Both the position numbers and the translations under genes were made by a program. Under the pieces are notes generated by a model, which searched no databases, was not told the origin of the DNA, and worked only from the letters and a program-made list of their open reading frames with translations. DNA of 64,000 nucleotides from Campylobacter lari subsp. lari (GTDB lineage Bacteria > Campylobacterota > Campylobacteria > Campylobacterales > Campylobacteraceae), in assembly GCF_013372185.1 (NCBI RefSeq), contig NZ_CP053830.1:186001-250000 (forward strand), read 5' to 3'. This document shows, piece after piece, positions 9,107 to 18,651 of this stretch (positions are counted from its first letter, which is position 1; every line of letters begins with the position of its first letter).

Positions 9107-11720
9107 CGAGATTGCTCAAGAGTTAGGATATACAAGTAAAGAAATTATAGAAAAAGCCAATGAAATGGGCTTAGAAGATATCAAATCCCCTAACAAAAAA
9201 GTATCTTCTGAAATCGCAGAAGCGATTTATCAATATGTTCAATCTGGTGAAATACTAGATGTGGTAAAAAAAGTAGCCAAGCCTAAAAAAGAAAGTACGG
9301 CAAAAAAAACTACTAAAAAAGATGAAGTAAAAAAAGAAGAGAAAAAAACTACTACTAAAAAAGAAAGTAAAAACCCTGCTAAAGCAGTGAGTGAAAAAAA
9401 AGATGAAGTAAAAAAAGAAGAAAAACAACCTGAAAATCCTATAAAAAATGAAGTATTAGAAGAGAAAAAAGAAGAAATTAAACTCGATGAAAAGCTAGGT
9501 TCTAATTTAAATTTAGCCAAAAGAAGAGGCTTGGTCATCGTTAAAAAGAAAAAAGAAGAAAGCAAAGAAATTCAAATAAACAAAGAAGAAAAACTTAGTA
9601 CACAAACTACTCAAGGTTTAAGTCTTAGTATGATTTTTTCAAATTCAGATGAGAATTTAAAAAGAAAGAAAAAAGAAAAGAAAAATCATCCTGTAGCAAG
9701 CAAAAAAGAAAGCACTACTAAAATGGATCTTTTGGGAGATAAAGACTTTGCTGATATTTCTTTAGAAGATGATGATATGGTGGTTTTACCTGATTTTAGT
9801 GTAAAAGAAAATAAACCAGCACAACCAGCAAATAAAAAACAACCAAATATCTTAAAGCAATCTTTAAATAATTCTATCAATCCATTTGGCGAGGGTGGTA
9901 TACAAAGAAGAAGTCGTAAAAAACCACCTAAAAAGGTAGAAAAAAAAGAAAGCGAAGCGATCACAAGTGTAAGTATACCTAAAGAAATTCGTGTGTATGA
10001 ATTTGCTGAAAAACTTGGTAAAAACACCGGAGAAGTTATCTCTAAACTTTTCATGCTTGGTATGATGACGACTAAAAATGACTTTTTAGATGAGGATGCT
10101 ATAGAAATTCTTGCTGCTGAATTTGGAGTGGAGATTAATATCATCGATGAAGCTGATGAGTTTGATTATGTAAAAGATTATGATGAAAATCAAACAGAAG
10201 AAAATTTAAGCCAAAGAGCTCCGGTTATCACTATCATGGGGCATGTGGATCATGGTAAGACTTCTTTGCTTGATTATATAAGAAAATCACGTATTGCAAG
10301 TGGTGAAGCGGGTGGGATCACTCAGCATGTTGGTGCATATATGGTAGAAAAAAATGGTAGAAAAATCACTTTTATCGATACTCCAGGCCATGAGGCATTT
10401 ACTGCTATGCGTGCAAGAGGTGCCAGTATAACGGATATTGTTATTATCGTAGTAGCCGCAGATGATGGGGTAAAACCACAAACTAAAGAAGCGATCAATC
10501 ACGCAAAAGCAGCTAATGTGCCTATAATCATAGCAATTAATAAAATGGATAAAGAAAATGCAAATCCAGATATGGTAAAAACTCAATTAGCTGAAATGGA
10601 AATCATGCCAGTAGAATGGGGCGGAAGCCATGAGTTTGTGCCAGTTTCAGCTAAAAAGGGTGATGGTGTAGAGGATTTACTTGAGATTGTATTATTACAG
10701 GCTGATATTTTAGAGCTTAAAGCAAATCCAAAAGCCCATGCTAAAGCAAGTATTATAGAATCTTCAGTGCAAAAAGGTAGAGGTCCTGTGGCCACTATCA
10801 TCGTGCAAAATGGTACTTTAAGAGTGGGAAATACTGTTGTAGCAGGGGAAGCTTATGGTAAAGTGCGTGCTATGAGTGATGATCAAGGCAAAGCTTTAAA
10901 AGAAATAGGCCCAGGCGAGTGCGGGGTGATTATAGGTCTTAGTGAAGTAGCTGATGCAGGAGAAACGCTAATAGCTGTAGAAAGCGATAAGCAAGCAAGA
11001 GAATACGCTAATAAACGCCATGAATACAACCGCCAAAAAGAACTAAGCAAATCCACTAAAGTAAGCATAGATGAGCTTGGTGCTAAAATCAAAGAAGGTA
11101 ATTTAAAAGCCCTTCCTGTAATCTTAAAAGCAGATGTGCAAGGTTCACTTGAAGCGATTAAGGCTAGTTTAGAAAAACTTAAAAACGATGAGATTAAGGT
11201 TAATATCATCCATAGTGGGGTAGGTGGTATTACTCAAAGTGATATAGAGCTTGCAAGTGCTAGTGAAAACTCTATCGTTTTAGGTTTTAATATACGCCCA
11301 ACCGGTGAGATCAAAGAACGCGCTAAAGATAAAGGCGTAGAGATAAAAACTTATAATGTTATTTATAACTTGCTTGATGATGTAAAAGCCTTGCTAGGTG
11401 GTATGATGAGTCCTATCATCTCTGAAGAGCAACTTGGTCAAGCTGAAATTCGCCAAGTGATTAATGTGCCAAAATTAGGACAAATCGCAGGTTGTATGGT
11501 AACAGAAGGCACGATCAATCGTGGTGCGAAAATCAGGCTCATTAGAGATGGGGTTGTGGTATTTGAAGGTAATGTAAGCTCACTTAAACGCTTTAAAGAT
11601 GATGTAAGAGAAGTTGCAAAAGGCTATGAATGCGGTGTAGGCATAGAAGGTTGCAATGATATGAGAGTGGGAGATTATATAGAAAGTTACAAAGAAGTTG
11701 AGGAACAAGTAAGCTTATGA
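9087..11720 (+). CDS. infB: Translation initiation factor IF-2
   Basis: The 877-residue protein has an N-terminal IF2_N domain (about residues 1-55), a long low-complexity Lys/Glu-rich linker (about 60-280) with two near-copies of [10 protein letters not shown], a second IF2_N, then the GTPase domain. G1 is GHVDHGKTS (about 385-393), G3 is DTPGHEAF and G4 is NKMD. Domains II-IV follow and place fMet-tRNA in the P site. It is the usual size for Campylobacter IF-2. It overlaps ylxR (20 nt) and rbfA (4 nt, ATGA). Confidence 0.97.
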   Translation: MADVKISEIAQELGYTSKEIIEKANEMGLEDIKSPNKKVSSEIAEAIYQYVQSGEILDVVKKVAKPKKESTAKKTTKKDEVKKEEKKTTTKKESKNPAKAVSEKKDEVKKEEKQPENPIKNEVLEEKKEEIKLDEKLGSNLNLAKRRGLVIVKKKKEESKEIQINKEEKLSTQTTQGLSLSMIFSNSDENLKRKKKEKKNHPVASKKESTTKMDLLGDKDFADISLEDDDMVVLPDFSVKENKPAQPANKKQPNILKQSLNNSINPFGEGGIQRRSRKKPPKKVEKKESEAITSVSIPKEIRVYEFAEKLGKNTGEVISKLFMLGMMTTKNDFLDEDAIEILAAEFGVEINIIDEADEFDYVKDYDENQTEENLSQRAPVITIMGHVDHGKTSLLDYIRKSRIASGEAGGITQHVGAYMVEKNGRKITFIDTPGHEAFTAMRARGASITDIVIIVVAADDGVKPQTKEAINHAKAANVPIIIAINKMDKENANPDMVKTQLAEMEIMPVEWGGSHEFVPVSAKKGDGVEDLLEIVLLQADILELKANPKAHAKASIIESSVQKGRGPVATIIVQNGTLRVGNTVVAGEAYGKVRAMSDDQGKALKEIGPGECGVIIGLSEVADAGETLIAVESDKQAREYANKRHEYNRQKELSKSTKVSIDELGAKIKEGNLKALPVILKADVQGSLEAIKASLEKLKNDEIKVNIIHSGVGGITQSDIELASASENSIVLGFNIRPTGEIKERAKDKGVEIKTYNVIYNLLDDVKALLGGMMSPIISEEQLGQAEIRQVINVPKLGQIAGCMVTEGTINRGAKIRLIRDGVVVFEGNVSSLKRFKDDVREVAKGYECGVGIEGCNDMRVGDYIESYKEVEEQVSL

Positions 11721-12079
11721 ACCCAGCTGAAATCAAAAAGCTACGCACAGAAAGCATTTTAAAAGAGCTTATTCCTGAAGCTTTGGCAAATTTAGACAAC
11801 GAAGCTTTAAAAAATTTGTGCGTAGTGGATGTAGAGTGTAAAAAAGGCAGATATGATGCTTTTGTGTATTTAGATAAGATGTTTTTCAACACTCAAGAGC
11901 AAGAAAAAATACTAAATCAACTAAAAAAAGCCGCCCGTGCTTTGCAAAATTATTGTATGAGTGAGCAAGGTTGGTATAGATGTCCGAATTTTCACTTTAA
12001 ATTTGATGATAGATTAGAATATCAAAATCACATGGATGCACTTTTTGAAAAGATAAAAAAGGAACAAAATGAATCTTGA
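11717..12079 (+). CDS. rbfA: Ribosome-binding factor A
   Basis: The 120-residue protein has the RbfA KH-like fold and the usual length; segments [18 protein letters not shown] (about residues 9-26) and [18 protein letters not shown] (about 37-54) are typical. RbfA binds immature 30S subunits near the 5' end of 16S rRNA. The ATG overlaps the infB stop, and the 3' end overlaps rimP by 11 nt, so infB-rbfA-rimP form a coupled translation operon. Confidence 0.92.
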   Translation: MNPAEIKKLRTESILKELIPEALANLDNEALKNLCVVDVECKKGRYDAFVYLDKMFFNTQEQEKILNQLKKAARALQNYCMSEQGWYRCPNFHFKFDDRLEYQNHMDALFEKIKKEQNES

Positions 12080-12491
12080 AGCACTTTGTAAAGAAGCAGG
12101 GCTTAGCTTTTATGATGATGAGCTAGTAAGTGAAAATGGTAAAAAAATTTATAGAGTTTATGTGCAAAAAGAAGGTGGGGTAAATCTTGATGATTGTGCT
12201 AGGCTTAGTGAGATTTTATCGCCTATTTTTGATGTAGAGCCACCTGTGAGCGGGGAGTATTTTTTAGAAGTATCAAGCTGTGGGCTTGAAAGAAAACTTA
12301 GCAAAATTGAGCATTTTGTAAAAAGCATTAATGAACTCGTAAAAATCACAACTAGTGAAAAAGAAAAAATCGAAGCAAAAATCATCTCTATAGATGATGA
12401 AAATATCACTTTAGAAAATCTAAAAACTCAAGAAAAAACTACTTTGAAATTTAGCGATATAAGAAAAGCTAGAACTTTTGTGCAGTGGTAG
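12069..12491 (+). CDS. rimP: Ribosome maturation factor RimP
   Basis: The 140-residue protein matches RimP in size and motifs: VYVQKEGGVNLDDCARLSE (about residues 30-48), SPIFDVEPPVSGEYFLEVSS (about 51-70) followed by CGLERKLSK. RimP assists 30S assembly around the central pseudoknot. It is the last intact gene of the run that began upstream; beyond it lies mcrBC debris. An A/T-only inverted repeat (12512-12534, TTTTATAA/TTATAAAA) follows and could be a weak terminator. Confidence 0.92.
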   Translation: MNLEALCKEAGLSFYDDELVSENGKKIYRVYVQKEGGVNLDDCARLSEILSPIFDVEPPVSGEYFLEVSSCGLERKLSKIEHFVKSINELVKITTSEKEKIEAKIISIDDENITLENLKTQEKTTLKFSDIRKARTFVQW

Positions 12492-12576
12492 AATTATAAA
12501 TTTAAATTGTGTTTTATAATTTTAGCTTATAAAATTGATTTTTAAGTATCGAAATAATTTTAATTAAGGATTAGTA

Positions 12577-13238
12577 ACGACTGCAAAAGAGTTAGGTTTA
12601 GAATTAAAAAATATGTATGAAAATGCACCTAAGGGAAATAAAGTTACTTATATTCATTATTTTGGCATTAAATTTGCAGAAGAAATTAGAAAAAATAGTC
12701 TCAATGAAATTGTTAAATATGCAAATATATCTAAAAGCTATGTAGCTGAAATAGCAAAGGCTATTTCTTTAGCTGATGTGTTAAATCAAAATAATATAAT
12801 TCAATATAATCACAATAGTTATAAAAATAAAGAAAATCAAAATTTACCTTTAAATCAAATTCTTTATGGGTCTCCAGGGACAGGAAAAACTTATCATACA
12901 TAGATAAGGCTTTAGAAATTTTAGATGAAAATTTAGTAGGTAGAGATGAGAAAAAATATGGCATATCGCAAAGTGATTTATATCAAATGTTTGCTTATGC
13001 AAATAAATACGAGATAAAGGAAATTTATCTCATTTATCCTCTATGTGAGAGAACTTTTGACTTAAGAGGGAAATTAAAAACCAAAGATATTAAGTTTTTA
13101 GCGCAAGGTTTTTTAAAAGCTTGCGATGAACATGTAAAGTTTAAGGTATTTTTCGCACCTTTACTTTTTAAAACAAGTAATCTTGATCTAGTTTCCATTT
13201 TTGTGCAATGCTTTTGTCAAGTTTATGGCAGTTTCTAA
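12577..13238 (+). pseudogene. Fused, frameshifted remnant of an mcrBC-type restriction locus
   Basis: The open frame from 12577 encodes an McrB-like N-terminus ending in a Walker A motif, YGSPGTGKTYHT, then hits TAG at 12901-12903. In the next frame the sequence continues IDKALEILDEN and, within a few dozen codons, becomes an McrC-like C-terminus (KKYGISQSDLYQMFAYANKY, then IYLIYP). Nearly all of the mcrB AAA+ domain and most of mcrC are therefore missing. A good ribosome binding site (AAGGA, 12566-12570) stands 6 nt before ACG (12577-12579), where a start codon is expected; an in-frame TAA lies just upstream and no ATG, GTG or TTG lies between. Homology appears to stop near 13160, where the DUF285 gene enters from the other strand. 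C. jejuni has an McrB-like gene after rimP, so decay in place is likely. Confidence 0.8.
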
Positions 13239-13866
13239 ACATTTTATGCATATAATCAACTTTACTTGTATCCCAATTAGATAAGTCTTGGTTAAAATTA
13301 ACGCAATTTTCAAACATAAAATCCATATTTTTTACTTTAGAAATATCCCAACTCGATAAATCCTGATTAAAATTTTCACAACCTTCAAACATTGAAGCCA
13401 TGCTTTTTACATTTGAAACATCCCAATATTTTAATCCTTTAAAATCACTTCTTGTAGAATTTTTAAATAATTCACTCATATCTGTGATAAAGCGGGTATC
13501 TATATCTTTTAAATTAATTTCATCTTCAATCAATTCTTTTAATTCATCTTTTGTTTTTGGGTGATAATTTTTCAGATATAAAAATTTAGTATAAATATAA
13601 TATAAAAATCCTATACTTGCAAAAATTGCTGTGATTATAAATATAATATCAACTATATAATCAAAAATAACAATAATAACTTTAACTATATTAAAGAAAA
13701 TAATGATAATAACATCAATATTATAGTATATTAAAAGTCCTATTCCTATGATTGCTCCAATTATAAGTGTTGGGATTAATATAAATAAAGCTAAACCTAG
13801 CCATAATTCCCAAAAAGCTAAGAGTAAAAGTATAAATATCATTATTCCTACGATAGTCCAAATCAT
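13168..13866 (-). CDS. Membrane-anchored BspA-like DUF285 repeat protein
   Basis: The 232-residue protein has about three hydrophobic segments in its first 110 residues, then a head segment (ELIEDEINLKDIDTRFITDM) and about three DUF285 repeats of 25 residues with the pattern W-D-x-S-x-V-x-x-M-x-x-M-F-x-x-C-x-x-F-N-Q-D-L. DUF285 repeats are known from Mycoplasma and BspA-like surface proteins and are thought to mediate binding; the function here is unknown. AGGAA precedes the ATG by 4 nt. The same head and repeats occur in the gene at 45639-46241. Its 3' end runs into the mcrBC debris. Codon use is even more A/T-rich than its neighbours, consistent with acquired DNA. Confidence 0.75.
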   Translation of the reverse strand: MIWTIVGIMIFILLLLAFWELWLGLALFILIPTLIIGAIIGIGLLIYYNIDVIIIIFFNIVKVIIVIFDYIVDIIFIITAIFASIGFLYYIYTKFLYLKNYHPKTKDELKELIEDEINLKDIDTRFITDMSELFKNSTRSDFKGLKYWDVSNVKSMASMFEGCENFNQDLSSWDISKVKNMDFMFENCVNFNQDLSNWDTSKVDYMHKMFRNCHKLDKSIAQKWKLDQDYLF

Positions 13867-13969
13867 ATTATTCCTAATTAATTATATTAATTTTATTATA
13901 TTGATTATTTATTGATAAGTGATTAATATATTTTGCTATATTTTTAAAAATAAAATTATAGAAGGCAGT

Positions 13970-14956
13970 ATGAATCACGAATTTTATATGAATTTAGCTA
14001 TAGATGAAGCTTGGAAGTATCAGTTTTTAACTTATCCAAATCCAGCTGTGGGTTGTGTGATTTTAGATAAAAATGGCAAAATTTTAAGCATAAAAGCACA
14101 TAAAGAAGCAGGAAAAGCCCATGCAGAGCTTGAAGCAGTGAGTAAAGCCTTAAAGGAGCTTAATCCAAATTTAGATTTACCACAAAATGCAAATGATTTG
14201 CATGAGTTTATTTGTAAAAATCACCAAGGTTTGCTAAAAGGTGCCATTGCTTATGTGAGTTTAGAACCTTGCAATCATCAGGGTAAAACCCCACCTTGTG
14301 CAAAACTTTTTAGTGAGCTTGGTTTTAGTGAAGTTTTTATTGCCACTAAAGATGAGCATAAGCTTGCAAGTGGTGGTGCGGAGTTTTTAAAAAGCAAAGG
14401 CATTAAAGTGCAAATTGGTATTTGTGAAAAAAGAGTTAAAGAGCTTTTAAAGCCATTTTTAAAATGGCAAAAATCAAGTTTTAAAATTTTTAAACTAGCA
14501 CTTTCTTTAAATGGCTCAGCAAGTGGAAAAATAGTAAGTTCTAAAGCAAGTAGAACCTATGCTCACGCATTACGCTCAAAGCTTGATTTACTTGTAGTAG
14601 GCGGAGAAACTATAAGACATGATAGGCCTATTTTAGATGCAAGATTAGCTCAGGCTAAAGCGCCAAATTTATGCATACTAAGCCATCAAAATTTAGAAAG
14701 TTTTGATCAAAAAATTCCTTTATTTAATGTGCCAAATAGGAAGATTTTCTCAAATATTCCTAATGAAGCTAAATTTATCATGTATGAGGGTGGAGAGAAT
14801 TTTTTAAAAGCTTTTAAAGATGATATGGACATGTTTTTGATTTTTTCAAGCTCAAATTTAAACACTTTTGAAAATGTTAAGTTAGACATGAAGTTAAAGC
14901 CTTTATACAAAGGCTTTTTAGAAAATGATACTTATGGAATTTATGAAAAAATTTAA
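13970..14956 (+). CDS. ribD: Riboflavin biosynthesis deaminase/reductase RibD
   Basis: Start 13970 (MNHEFYMNLAIDEAW) is chosen over an upstream in-frame ATG because AAGG lies just before it and the product then aligns with RibD. The 328-residue protein has a zinc deaminase domain with HAELEAV (about residues 53-59) and PCNHQGKTPPC (about 101-111), followed by a reductase domain (about 150-328, with LALSLNGSASGK). It converts diaminohydroxyphosphoribosylaminopyrimidine to the ribitylamino uracil phosphate in riboflavin synthesis. The reductase half is a little divergent near its end. It converges with sppA with a 4-nt overlap. Confidence 0.9.
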   Translation: MNHEFYMNLAIDEAWKYQFLTYPNPAVGCVILDKNGKILSIKAHKEAGKAHAELEAVSKALKELNPNLDLPQNANDLHEFICKNHQGLLKGAIAYVSLEPCNHQGKTPPCAKLFSELGFSEVFIATKDEHKLASGGAEFLKSKGIKVQIGICEKRVKELLKPFLKWQKSSFKIFKLALSLNGSASGKIVSSKASRTYAHALRSKLDLLVVGGETIRHDRPILDARLAQAKAPNLCILSHQNLESFDQKIPLFNVPNRKIFSNIPNEAKFIMYEGGENFLKAFKDDMDMFLIFSSSNLNTFENVKLDMKLKPLYKGFLENDTYGIYEKI

Positions 14957-15846
14957 TATATTTTTTGTGAGTTTAAATGCGTGAAAAATTGTGTTAAAGC
15001 ATTAGCAAAAAAGCTAGCGCTTTGCTCTTCTAATCTTTTTAAAAATTTATCTATAGCATCTTCTTTTTGCCAGATAGGGTTTTGTACTTTGGCTAGTTTT
15101 TCCACTTCTTTTTTAGCAAGCTCATAATTTCCTACTTTATCAATTAGTTTTAATTTTAAAGCTTCATTTGCCAAAAACACTTTTGCATCAGCCCATGATT
15201 TTGTTTGATTTAAGTCTAAACTGCGATTTTTAGCTACAAAATTTGTAAAAAGAATATAGCTTTGATTGGCTAAATTTTGTAAAAATTCTTTTTCTTCTTC
15301 GCTCCATTTACGCATGAAAGTCCCTGCTTCTTTATAAGTTCCAGCTTTTATGGTTTGATCGCTTATGCCTATTTTTTGCGCTAATTCGCTTGCATTAAAA
15401 CCTTGCATAATCACGCCAATTGATCCTACAAAACTAGCAGGATTAGCAATTATCATATTAGCTCCAACTGCACTTAAATAACTCCCACTTGCTATAGTCC
15501 CACCAGCATATGCTACTACAGGTTTTTTAGCTTTTAGATCTTGTATGGCTAAAGCTATCTCCATACTTGGCGCAAAGGCTCCCCCAGGGCTATCTATAAA
15601 AAGCAAAACCCCTTTTATAGCATTATCATCTTTGAGTTTATAAATTTGTTCTAAAAGAGTGCTTGCATCGTTAATTTCACCTTTTAGGTTGATTTGTGCT
15701 AAGTTTGCATTAGAAAGCTTGGCATTATCCCCACTTGGAGCAAGGATTAAAAAAACTATAAATAAAAACACAAAGGTTTTAAAATAAGTGTTTATAAAAG
15801 AGATGATTTTGCCTATGCCTTTAAAAAATGATTTTATAAGTTGCAT
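14953..15846 (-). CDS. sppA: Signal peptide peptidase SppA (single-domain, S49 family)
   Basis: Start 15846 (MQLIKSFFKGIGK) has AAGGA 5 nt upstream; the longer frame would extend into the upstream gene. The 297-residue protein has one N-terminal transmembrane segment (about residues 22-40) and an S49 domain: IDSPGG (about 83-88), the nucleophile Ser in GGTIASGSYLSAVGA (about 113-127), and the general base Lys in GTYKEAG (about 169-175). It digests leftover signal peptides at the inner membrane. It overlaps the amidohydrolase gene by 13 nt, so the two are co-transcribed. Confidence 0.9.
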   Translation of the reverse strand: MQLIKSFFKGIGKIISFINTYFKTFVFLFIVFLILAPSGDNAKLSNANLAQINLKGEINDASTLLEQIYKLKDDNAIKGVLLFIDSPGGAFAPSMEIALAIQDLKAKKPVVAYAGGTIASGSYLSAVGANMIIANPASFVGSIGVIMQGFNASELAQKIGISDQTIKAGTYKEAGTFMRKWSEEEKEFLQNLANQSYILFTNFVAKNRSLDLNQTKSWADAKVFLANEALKLKLIDKVGNYELAKKEVEKLAKVQNPIWQKEDAIDKFLKRLEEQSASFFANALTQFFTHLNSQKIY

Positions 15847-17057
15847 TCTTTTCCTTCGATAAATAATTTTGAAACTTCTTTGCATTGTAAAATAAACTGC
15901 AATGGAAGCTGTTTTAAACTTGTGCTATTTGGTAGTTTAAACACGCTAAAATCAGCGATTTTACCTTTTTTAATTTCGCCTAAGTTTAAATTTAAGGCTT
16001 TAGCAGTTTTGTTTGTTGCCATTAAAAGTAGTATTTTAGCAAAATTTTCTAACTCAAAATCATTATGGATTAATAAATTTGTTCGCATTTCATCTAGCAT
16101 ACTTAATGATACATTTGAGCTTAAACCATCACTTCCTAAGTGGATATTTACTCCATTTTTTAACGCTTGTTTTAATTTCAAAGTAGATTTACTCAAAAGT
16201 TTGTTTGAAAATGCACAATGAGTAATAGAGTGTAAATTTTTATCTAATAAATCCCATTCTTTAAAGTACACACAATGAGTAAATAAAGTCCTTTGATCTT
16301 TAAAAAGCTCTAAAAAACTTTGTGGGGTGTAAAATGGTGTGGGATTTTTGCTAAATTTAGCTAAACTTTTTTTAAATCCACCCTTTTTAAATCTTAACCA
16401 ATTATTTTCATGGTTACTCTCAAGAAAATGCGTGCTTAACAAATGATCATTTTCTCTAGCAAGTTTTATAGCAAATTTGGCAAGTTCTGGATGGGTTGAA
16501 TAGGGTGCATGTACTGAAATAGCAGGGATAAATTTAGAGTTTTTAAATTTCAAACTAGTTTCATATCTTTTTAAAAATTCATTTTGTTTTTCTTGTAAAA
16601 AAGCCTCATTTGAGCCTAAAATTTCATTAAAATAAATCACTCTAGCTTGTGAATTGACACAAGGGTTTAAATCACTCCCAAAACTTGAAATTTCACCTAT
16701 GGTTGCAGTACCACTTTTTAGCATTTTATGGATATTTTGCAAGATTAATTTTTCTTTTGCTTTTTGGCTTAATTGCTCGCGGTTATTAAAAACGCTATCA
16801 AGCCATTTTAAAAAATCACCAAATTCTAAATTTCCATTATTTGCACTGAATTCTAAATGCGTGTGAGGGTTGATAAAAGCAGGCAAAAGCAAACTATCTT
16901 TTGGAATTTGTATAAGTTTAGCTTGTGGGTAGGATTTTTGTAAAATTTCTAAGCTATTAATTTCTAAAATATTATCATCAAAAAGAACTGCTTTGTTTTC
17001 TAAAATATTAAAATCATCATCGCAAGTTAAGATGATTTTAGGTGCTATTATAAACAT
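15834..17057 (-). CDS. Amidohydrolase / nucleoside deaminase-like metal-dependent hydrolase
   Basis: The 407-residue protein is a TIM-barrel amidohydrolase with the metal ligands expected of the adenosine/aminofutalosine/SAH deaminase group: NPHTHLEF (HxH, about residues 63-70), HAPYSTH (about 195-201), THFLES and LGSDGLSSN (about 308-316, catalytic Asp). Campylobacter orthologues are annotated as aminofutalosine deaminase family hydrolases, but Campylobacter is thought to make menaquinone from 6-amino-6-deoxyfutalosine without a deaminase, so the substrate is open. It overlaps sppA. No paralogue lies in the window. Confidence 0.75.
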   Translation of the reverse strand: MFIIAPKIILTCDDDFNILENKAVLFDDNILEINSLEILQKSYPQAKLIQIPKDSLLLPAFINPHTHLEFSANNGNLEFGDFLKWLDSVFNNREQLSQKAKEKLILQNIHKMLKSGTATIGEISSFGSDLNPCVNSQARVIYFNEILGSNEAFLQEKQNEFLKRYETSLKFKNSKFIPAISVHAPYSTHPELAKFAIKLARENDHLLSTHFLESNHENNWLRFKKGGFKKSLAKFSKNPTPFYTPQSFLELFKDQRTLFTHCVYFKEWDLLDKNLHSITHCAFSNKLLSKSTLKLKQALKNGVNIHLGSDGLSSNVSLSMLDEMRTNLLIHNDFELENFAKILLLMATNKTAKALNLNLGEIKKGKIADFSVFKLPNSTSLKQLPLQFILQCKEVSKLFIEGKECNL

Positions 17058-17108
17058 TTTACCTCCTTTAAAAAGGGAAATTGTAGCTAAAATTTAGCTT
17101 TAAAATGC

Positions 17109-17130
17109 TATAATGTAGTAAATTTTACTA
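17109..17130 (+). promoter_or_regulatory. Promoter and operator-like palindrome upstream of aroQ and the flagellar run
   Basis: TGCTATAATG gives TATAAT at 17109-17114. Directly after it, TAGTAAA (17116-17122) and TTTACTA (17124-17130) form a perfect 7+1+7 palindrome over the predicted transcription start. This is the only obvious promoter ahead of the continuous aroQ-to-mnmA block. Confidence 0.5.
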
Positions 17131-17145
17131 AATAAAGGTTAGATT

Positions 17146-17628
17146 ATGAAAGTTATGGTAATACAAGGACCAAACATCAATATGCTTGGTGTGAGAGAAA
17201 CTCATATTTATGGCAATATGAAAATGGAAGATATCCATGAGCAAATGAAACAAGCCGCAAAACAAGCTAATGTAGAGATTGAATTTTTTCAAAGCAATTT
17301 TGAAGGTGAATTGGTAGATAAAATTCAAGAATGTTTAGGTAGCGTTGATGGAGTGATTATAAACGCAGCTGCTTATGCACATACTTCTATAGCAATTCGT
17401 GATGCGATTACAGCGATTAATATGCCTGTGATTGAAGTGCATATTAGTAATACTTATAGAAGAGAAGAATTTAGACAAAAAAGTATGATAGCGCCAGTTT
17501 GTGCAGGTAGTGTGGTAGGTTTTGGTCCTTTTGGTTACCATATGGCTTTAATGGGACTTTTCCAAATTTTTGATCAAATCAATGCATATAAAGCAGCTCA
17601 AGCAAAAGCACAACAAGCAAATCAATGA
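17146..17628 (+). CDS. aroQ: Type II 3-dehydroquinate dehydratase
   Basis: The 160-residue protein begins [18 protein letters not shown], the type II DHQase active-site region, and contains [15 protein letters not shown] (about residues 48-62), [15 protein letters not shown] (about 74-88) with the catalytic-loop-adjacent His, and [14 protein letters not shown] (about 96-109). It dehydrates 3-dehydroquinate in the shikimate pathway. It heads a long co-directional block; the M24 peptidase gene overlaps its stop by 4 nt (ATGA). Confidence 0.97.
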   Translation: MKVMVIQGPNINMLGVRETHIYGNMKMEDIHEQMKQAAKQANVEIEFFQSNFEGELVDKIQECLGSVDGVIINAAAYAHTSIAIRDAITAINMPVIEVHISNTYRREEFRQKSMIAPVCAGSVVGFGPFGYHMALMGLFQIFDQINAYKAAQAKAQQANQ

Positions 17629-18650
17629 ATTTCATCTTAAAAAACGAAAATGCACTTTTTTATGAGTGTGGCTATTCTTGCGATAATGCTTTATTTTTAA
17701 AACTTGAAGATGAAGCATTTTTCATCACTGATGCAAGATATAGCTTTGAAGCTAGTGAAATGATAAAAAATGCTAAGGTGGTTTTAGCACAAGATCTTTT
17801 TGCTAGTGCTAGAGAGCTTTTAGAAAAAGTGGGAATTGATAGGGTGTGTTTTGACCCAAAAGACTTTAGTTATTTTGAATTTAAAGAACTTAGTAAAAGT
17901 GCAAATATCGTTTTTGAAGAAAAATTAGACTTGAGTAAAAACAAACGCATTATAAAAAATGCTAAGGAATTACAACTTTTGCAAAAGGCTGTAAATTTTG
18001 GAAAAGAATGCTTTGATGAATTTGCAAAATTTATAAGCTGTGAAGGCCATGGTAAAAGTGAGAAAGAATTACATTTTAAAGCATGTGAAATTTTTCAAAA
18101 AAAAGGCGCTTTAGGACTTTCTTTTTCGCCTATTGTAGCTATTAATGAAAATGCAGCTAAGGCTCATGCTTTACCTAGTGATAAATGTTTAGAATATGGA
18201 GATTTGTTATTAGTTGATGCGGGCGTGGTTTATCAAAGGTATTGTTCTGATCGTACAAGAACGGCTTGTTTTGATGAGAGTGGCATAGTGTTTGATAAAA
18301 ATAAGCCAAATTTTAAAGACAAAGAAATTATGCAAATTTATGAAGTGGTTAAACAAGCTCAGCTTCAAGCTATAGAAAAAGCACGCGTTGGTATGATGGC
18401 AAATGAGCTTGATTTTATCGCAAGAGAAGTGATTAAAAATGCAGGTTTTGAAAAAGAATTTATACATAGTCTAGGTCATGGAGTAGGGCTTGATATACAT
18501 GAGTTGCCAAACATTAGTCCAAGAAGTGATTATGAGTTAAAAGAAGGTATGGTATTTACCATTGAACCTGGAATTTATATCCAAGATAAATTAGGCATTA
18601 GGATAGAAGATATGGTCTATCTTGATAAAGAAAAGGCGGTGGTGTTATAA
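17625..18650 (+). CDS. M24 family metallopeptidase (Xaa-Pro aminopeptidase-like)
   Basis: The 341-residue protein has a creatinase-like N-terminal domain (about residues 1-110) and a pita-bread M24 catalytic domain. Metal ligands are visible: [16 protein letters not shown] (two Asp, about 194-209), [10 protein letters not shown] (His, about 284-293), TIEPGIY (Glu) and IRIEDM (Glu). It should remove N-terminal residues adjacent to proline. Size and domains fit PepQ/YpdF-like enzymes; exact specificity is not readable. It lies between aroQ and folK. Confidence 0.88.
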   Translation: MNFILKNENALFYECGYSCDNALFLKLEDEAFFITDARYSFEASEMIKNAKVVLAQDLFASARELLEKVGIDRVCFDPKDFSYFEFKELSKSANIVFEEKLDLSKNKRIIKNAKELQLLQKAVNFGKECFDEFAKFISCEGHGKSEKELHFKACEIFQKKGALGLSFSPIVAINENAAKAHALPSDKCLEYGDLLLVDAGVVYQRYCSDRTRTACFDESGIVFDKNKPNFKDKEIMQIYEVVKQAQLQAIEKARVGMMANELDFIAREVIKNAGFEKEFIHSLGHGVGLDIHELPNISPRSDYELKEGMVFTIEPGIYIQDKLGIRIEDMVYLDKEKAVVL

Positions 18651-18651
18651 T

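Noticed and set aside
9239..11209. Open frames antisense to infB (several of 70-150 codons)
   Set aside because: They mirror the Lys/Glu-rich linker and conserved GTPase codons, giving Ser/Phe-rich nonsense without ribosome binding sites.
12613..12903. A functional small P-loop protein from ATG 12613
   Set aside because: It has no ribosome binding site, ends right at Walker A, and the homologous text resumes in the next frame, so it is a fragment.
13876..13892. Inverted repeat AATTAAT-TAT-ATTAATT upstream of the first DUF285 gene
   Set aside because: Low-complexity A/T sequence; it is not shared with the second DUF285 gene, so a common operator is not supported.
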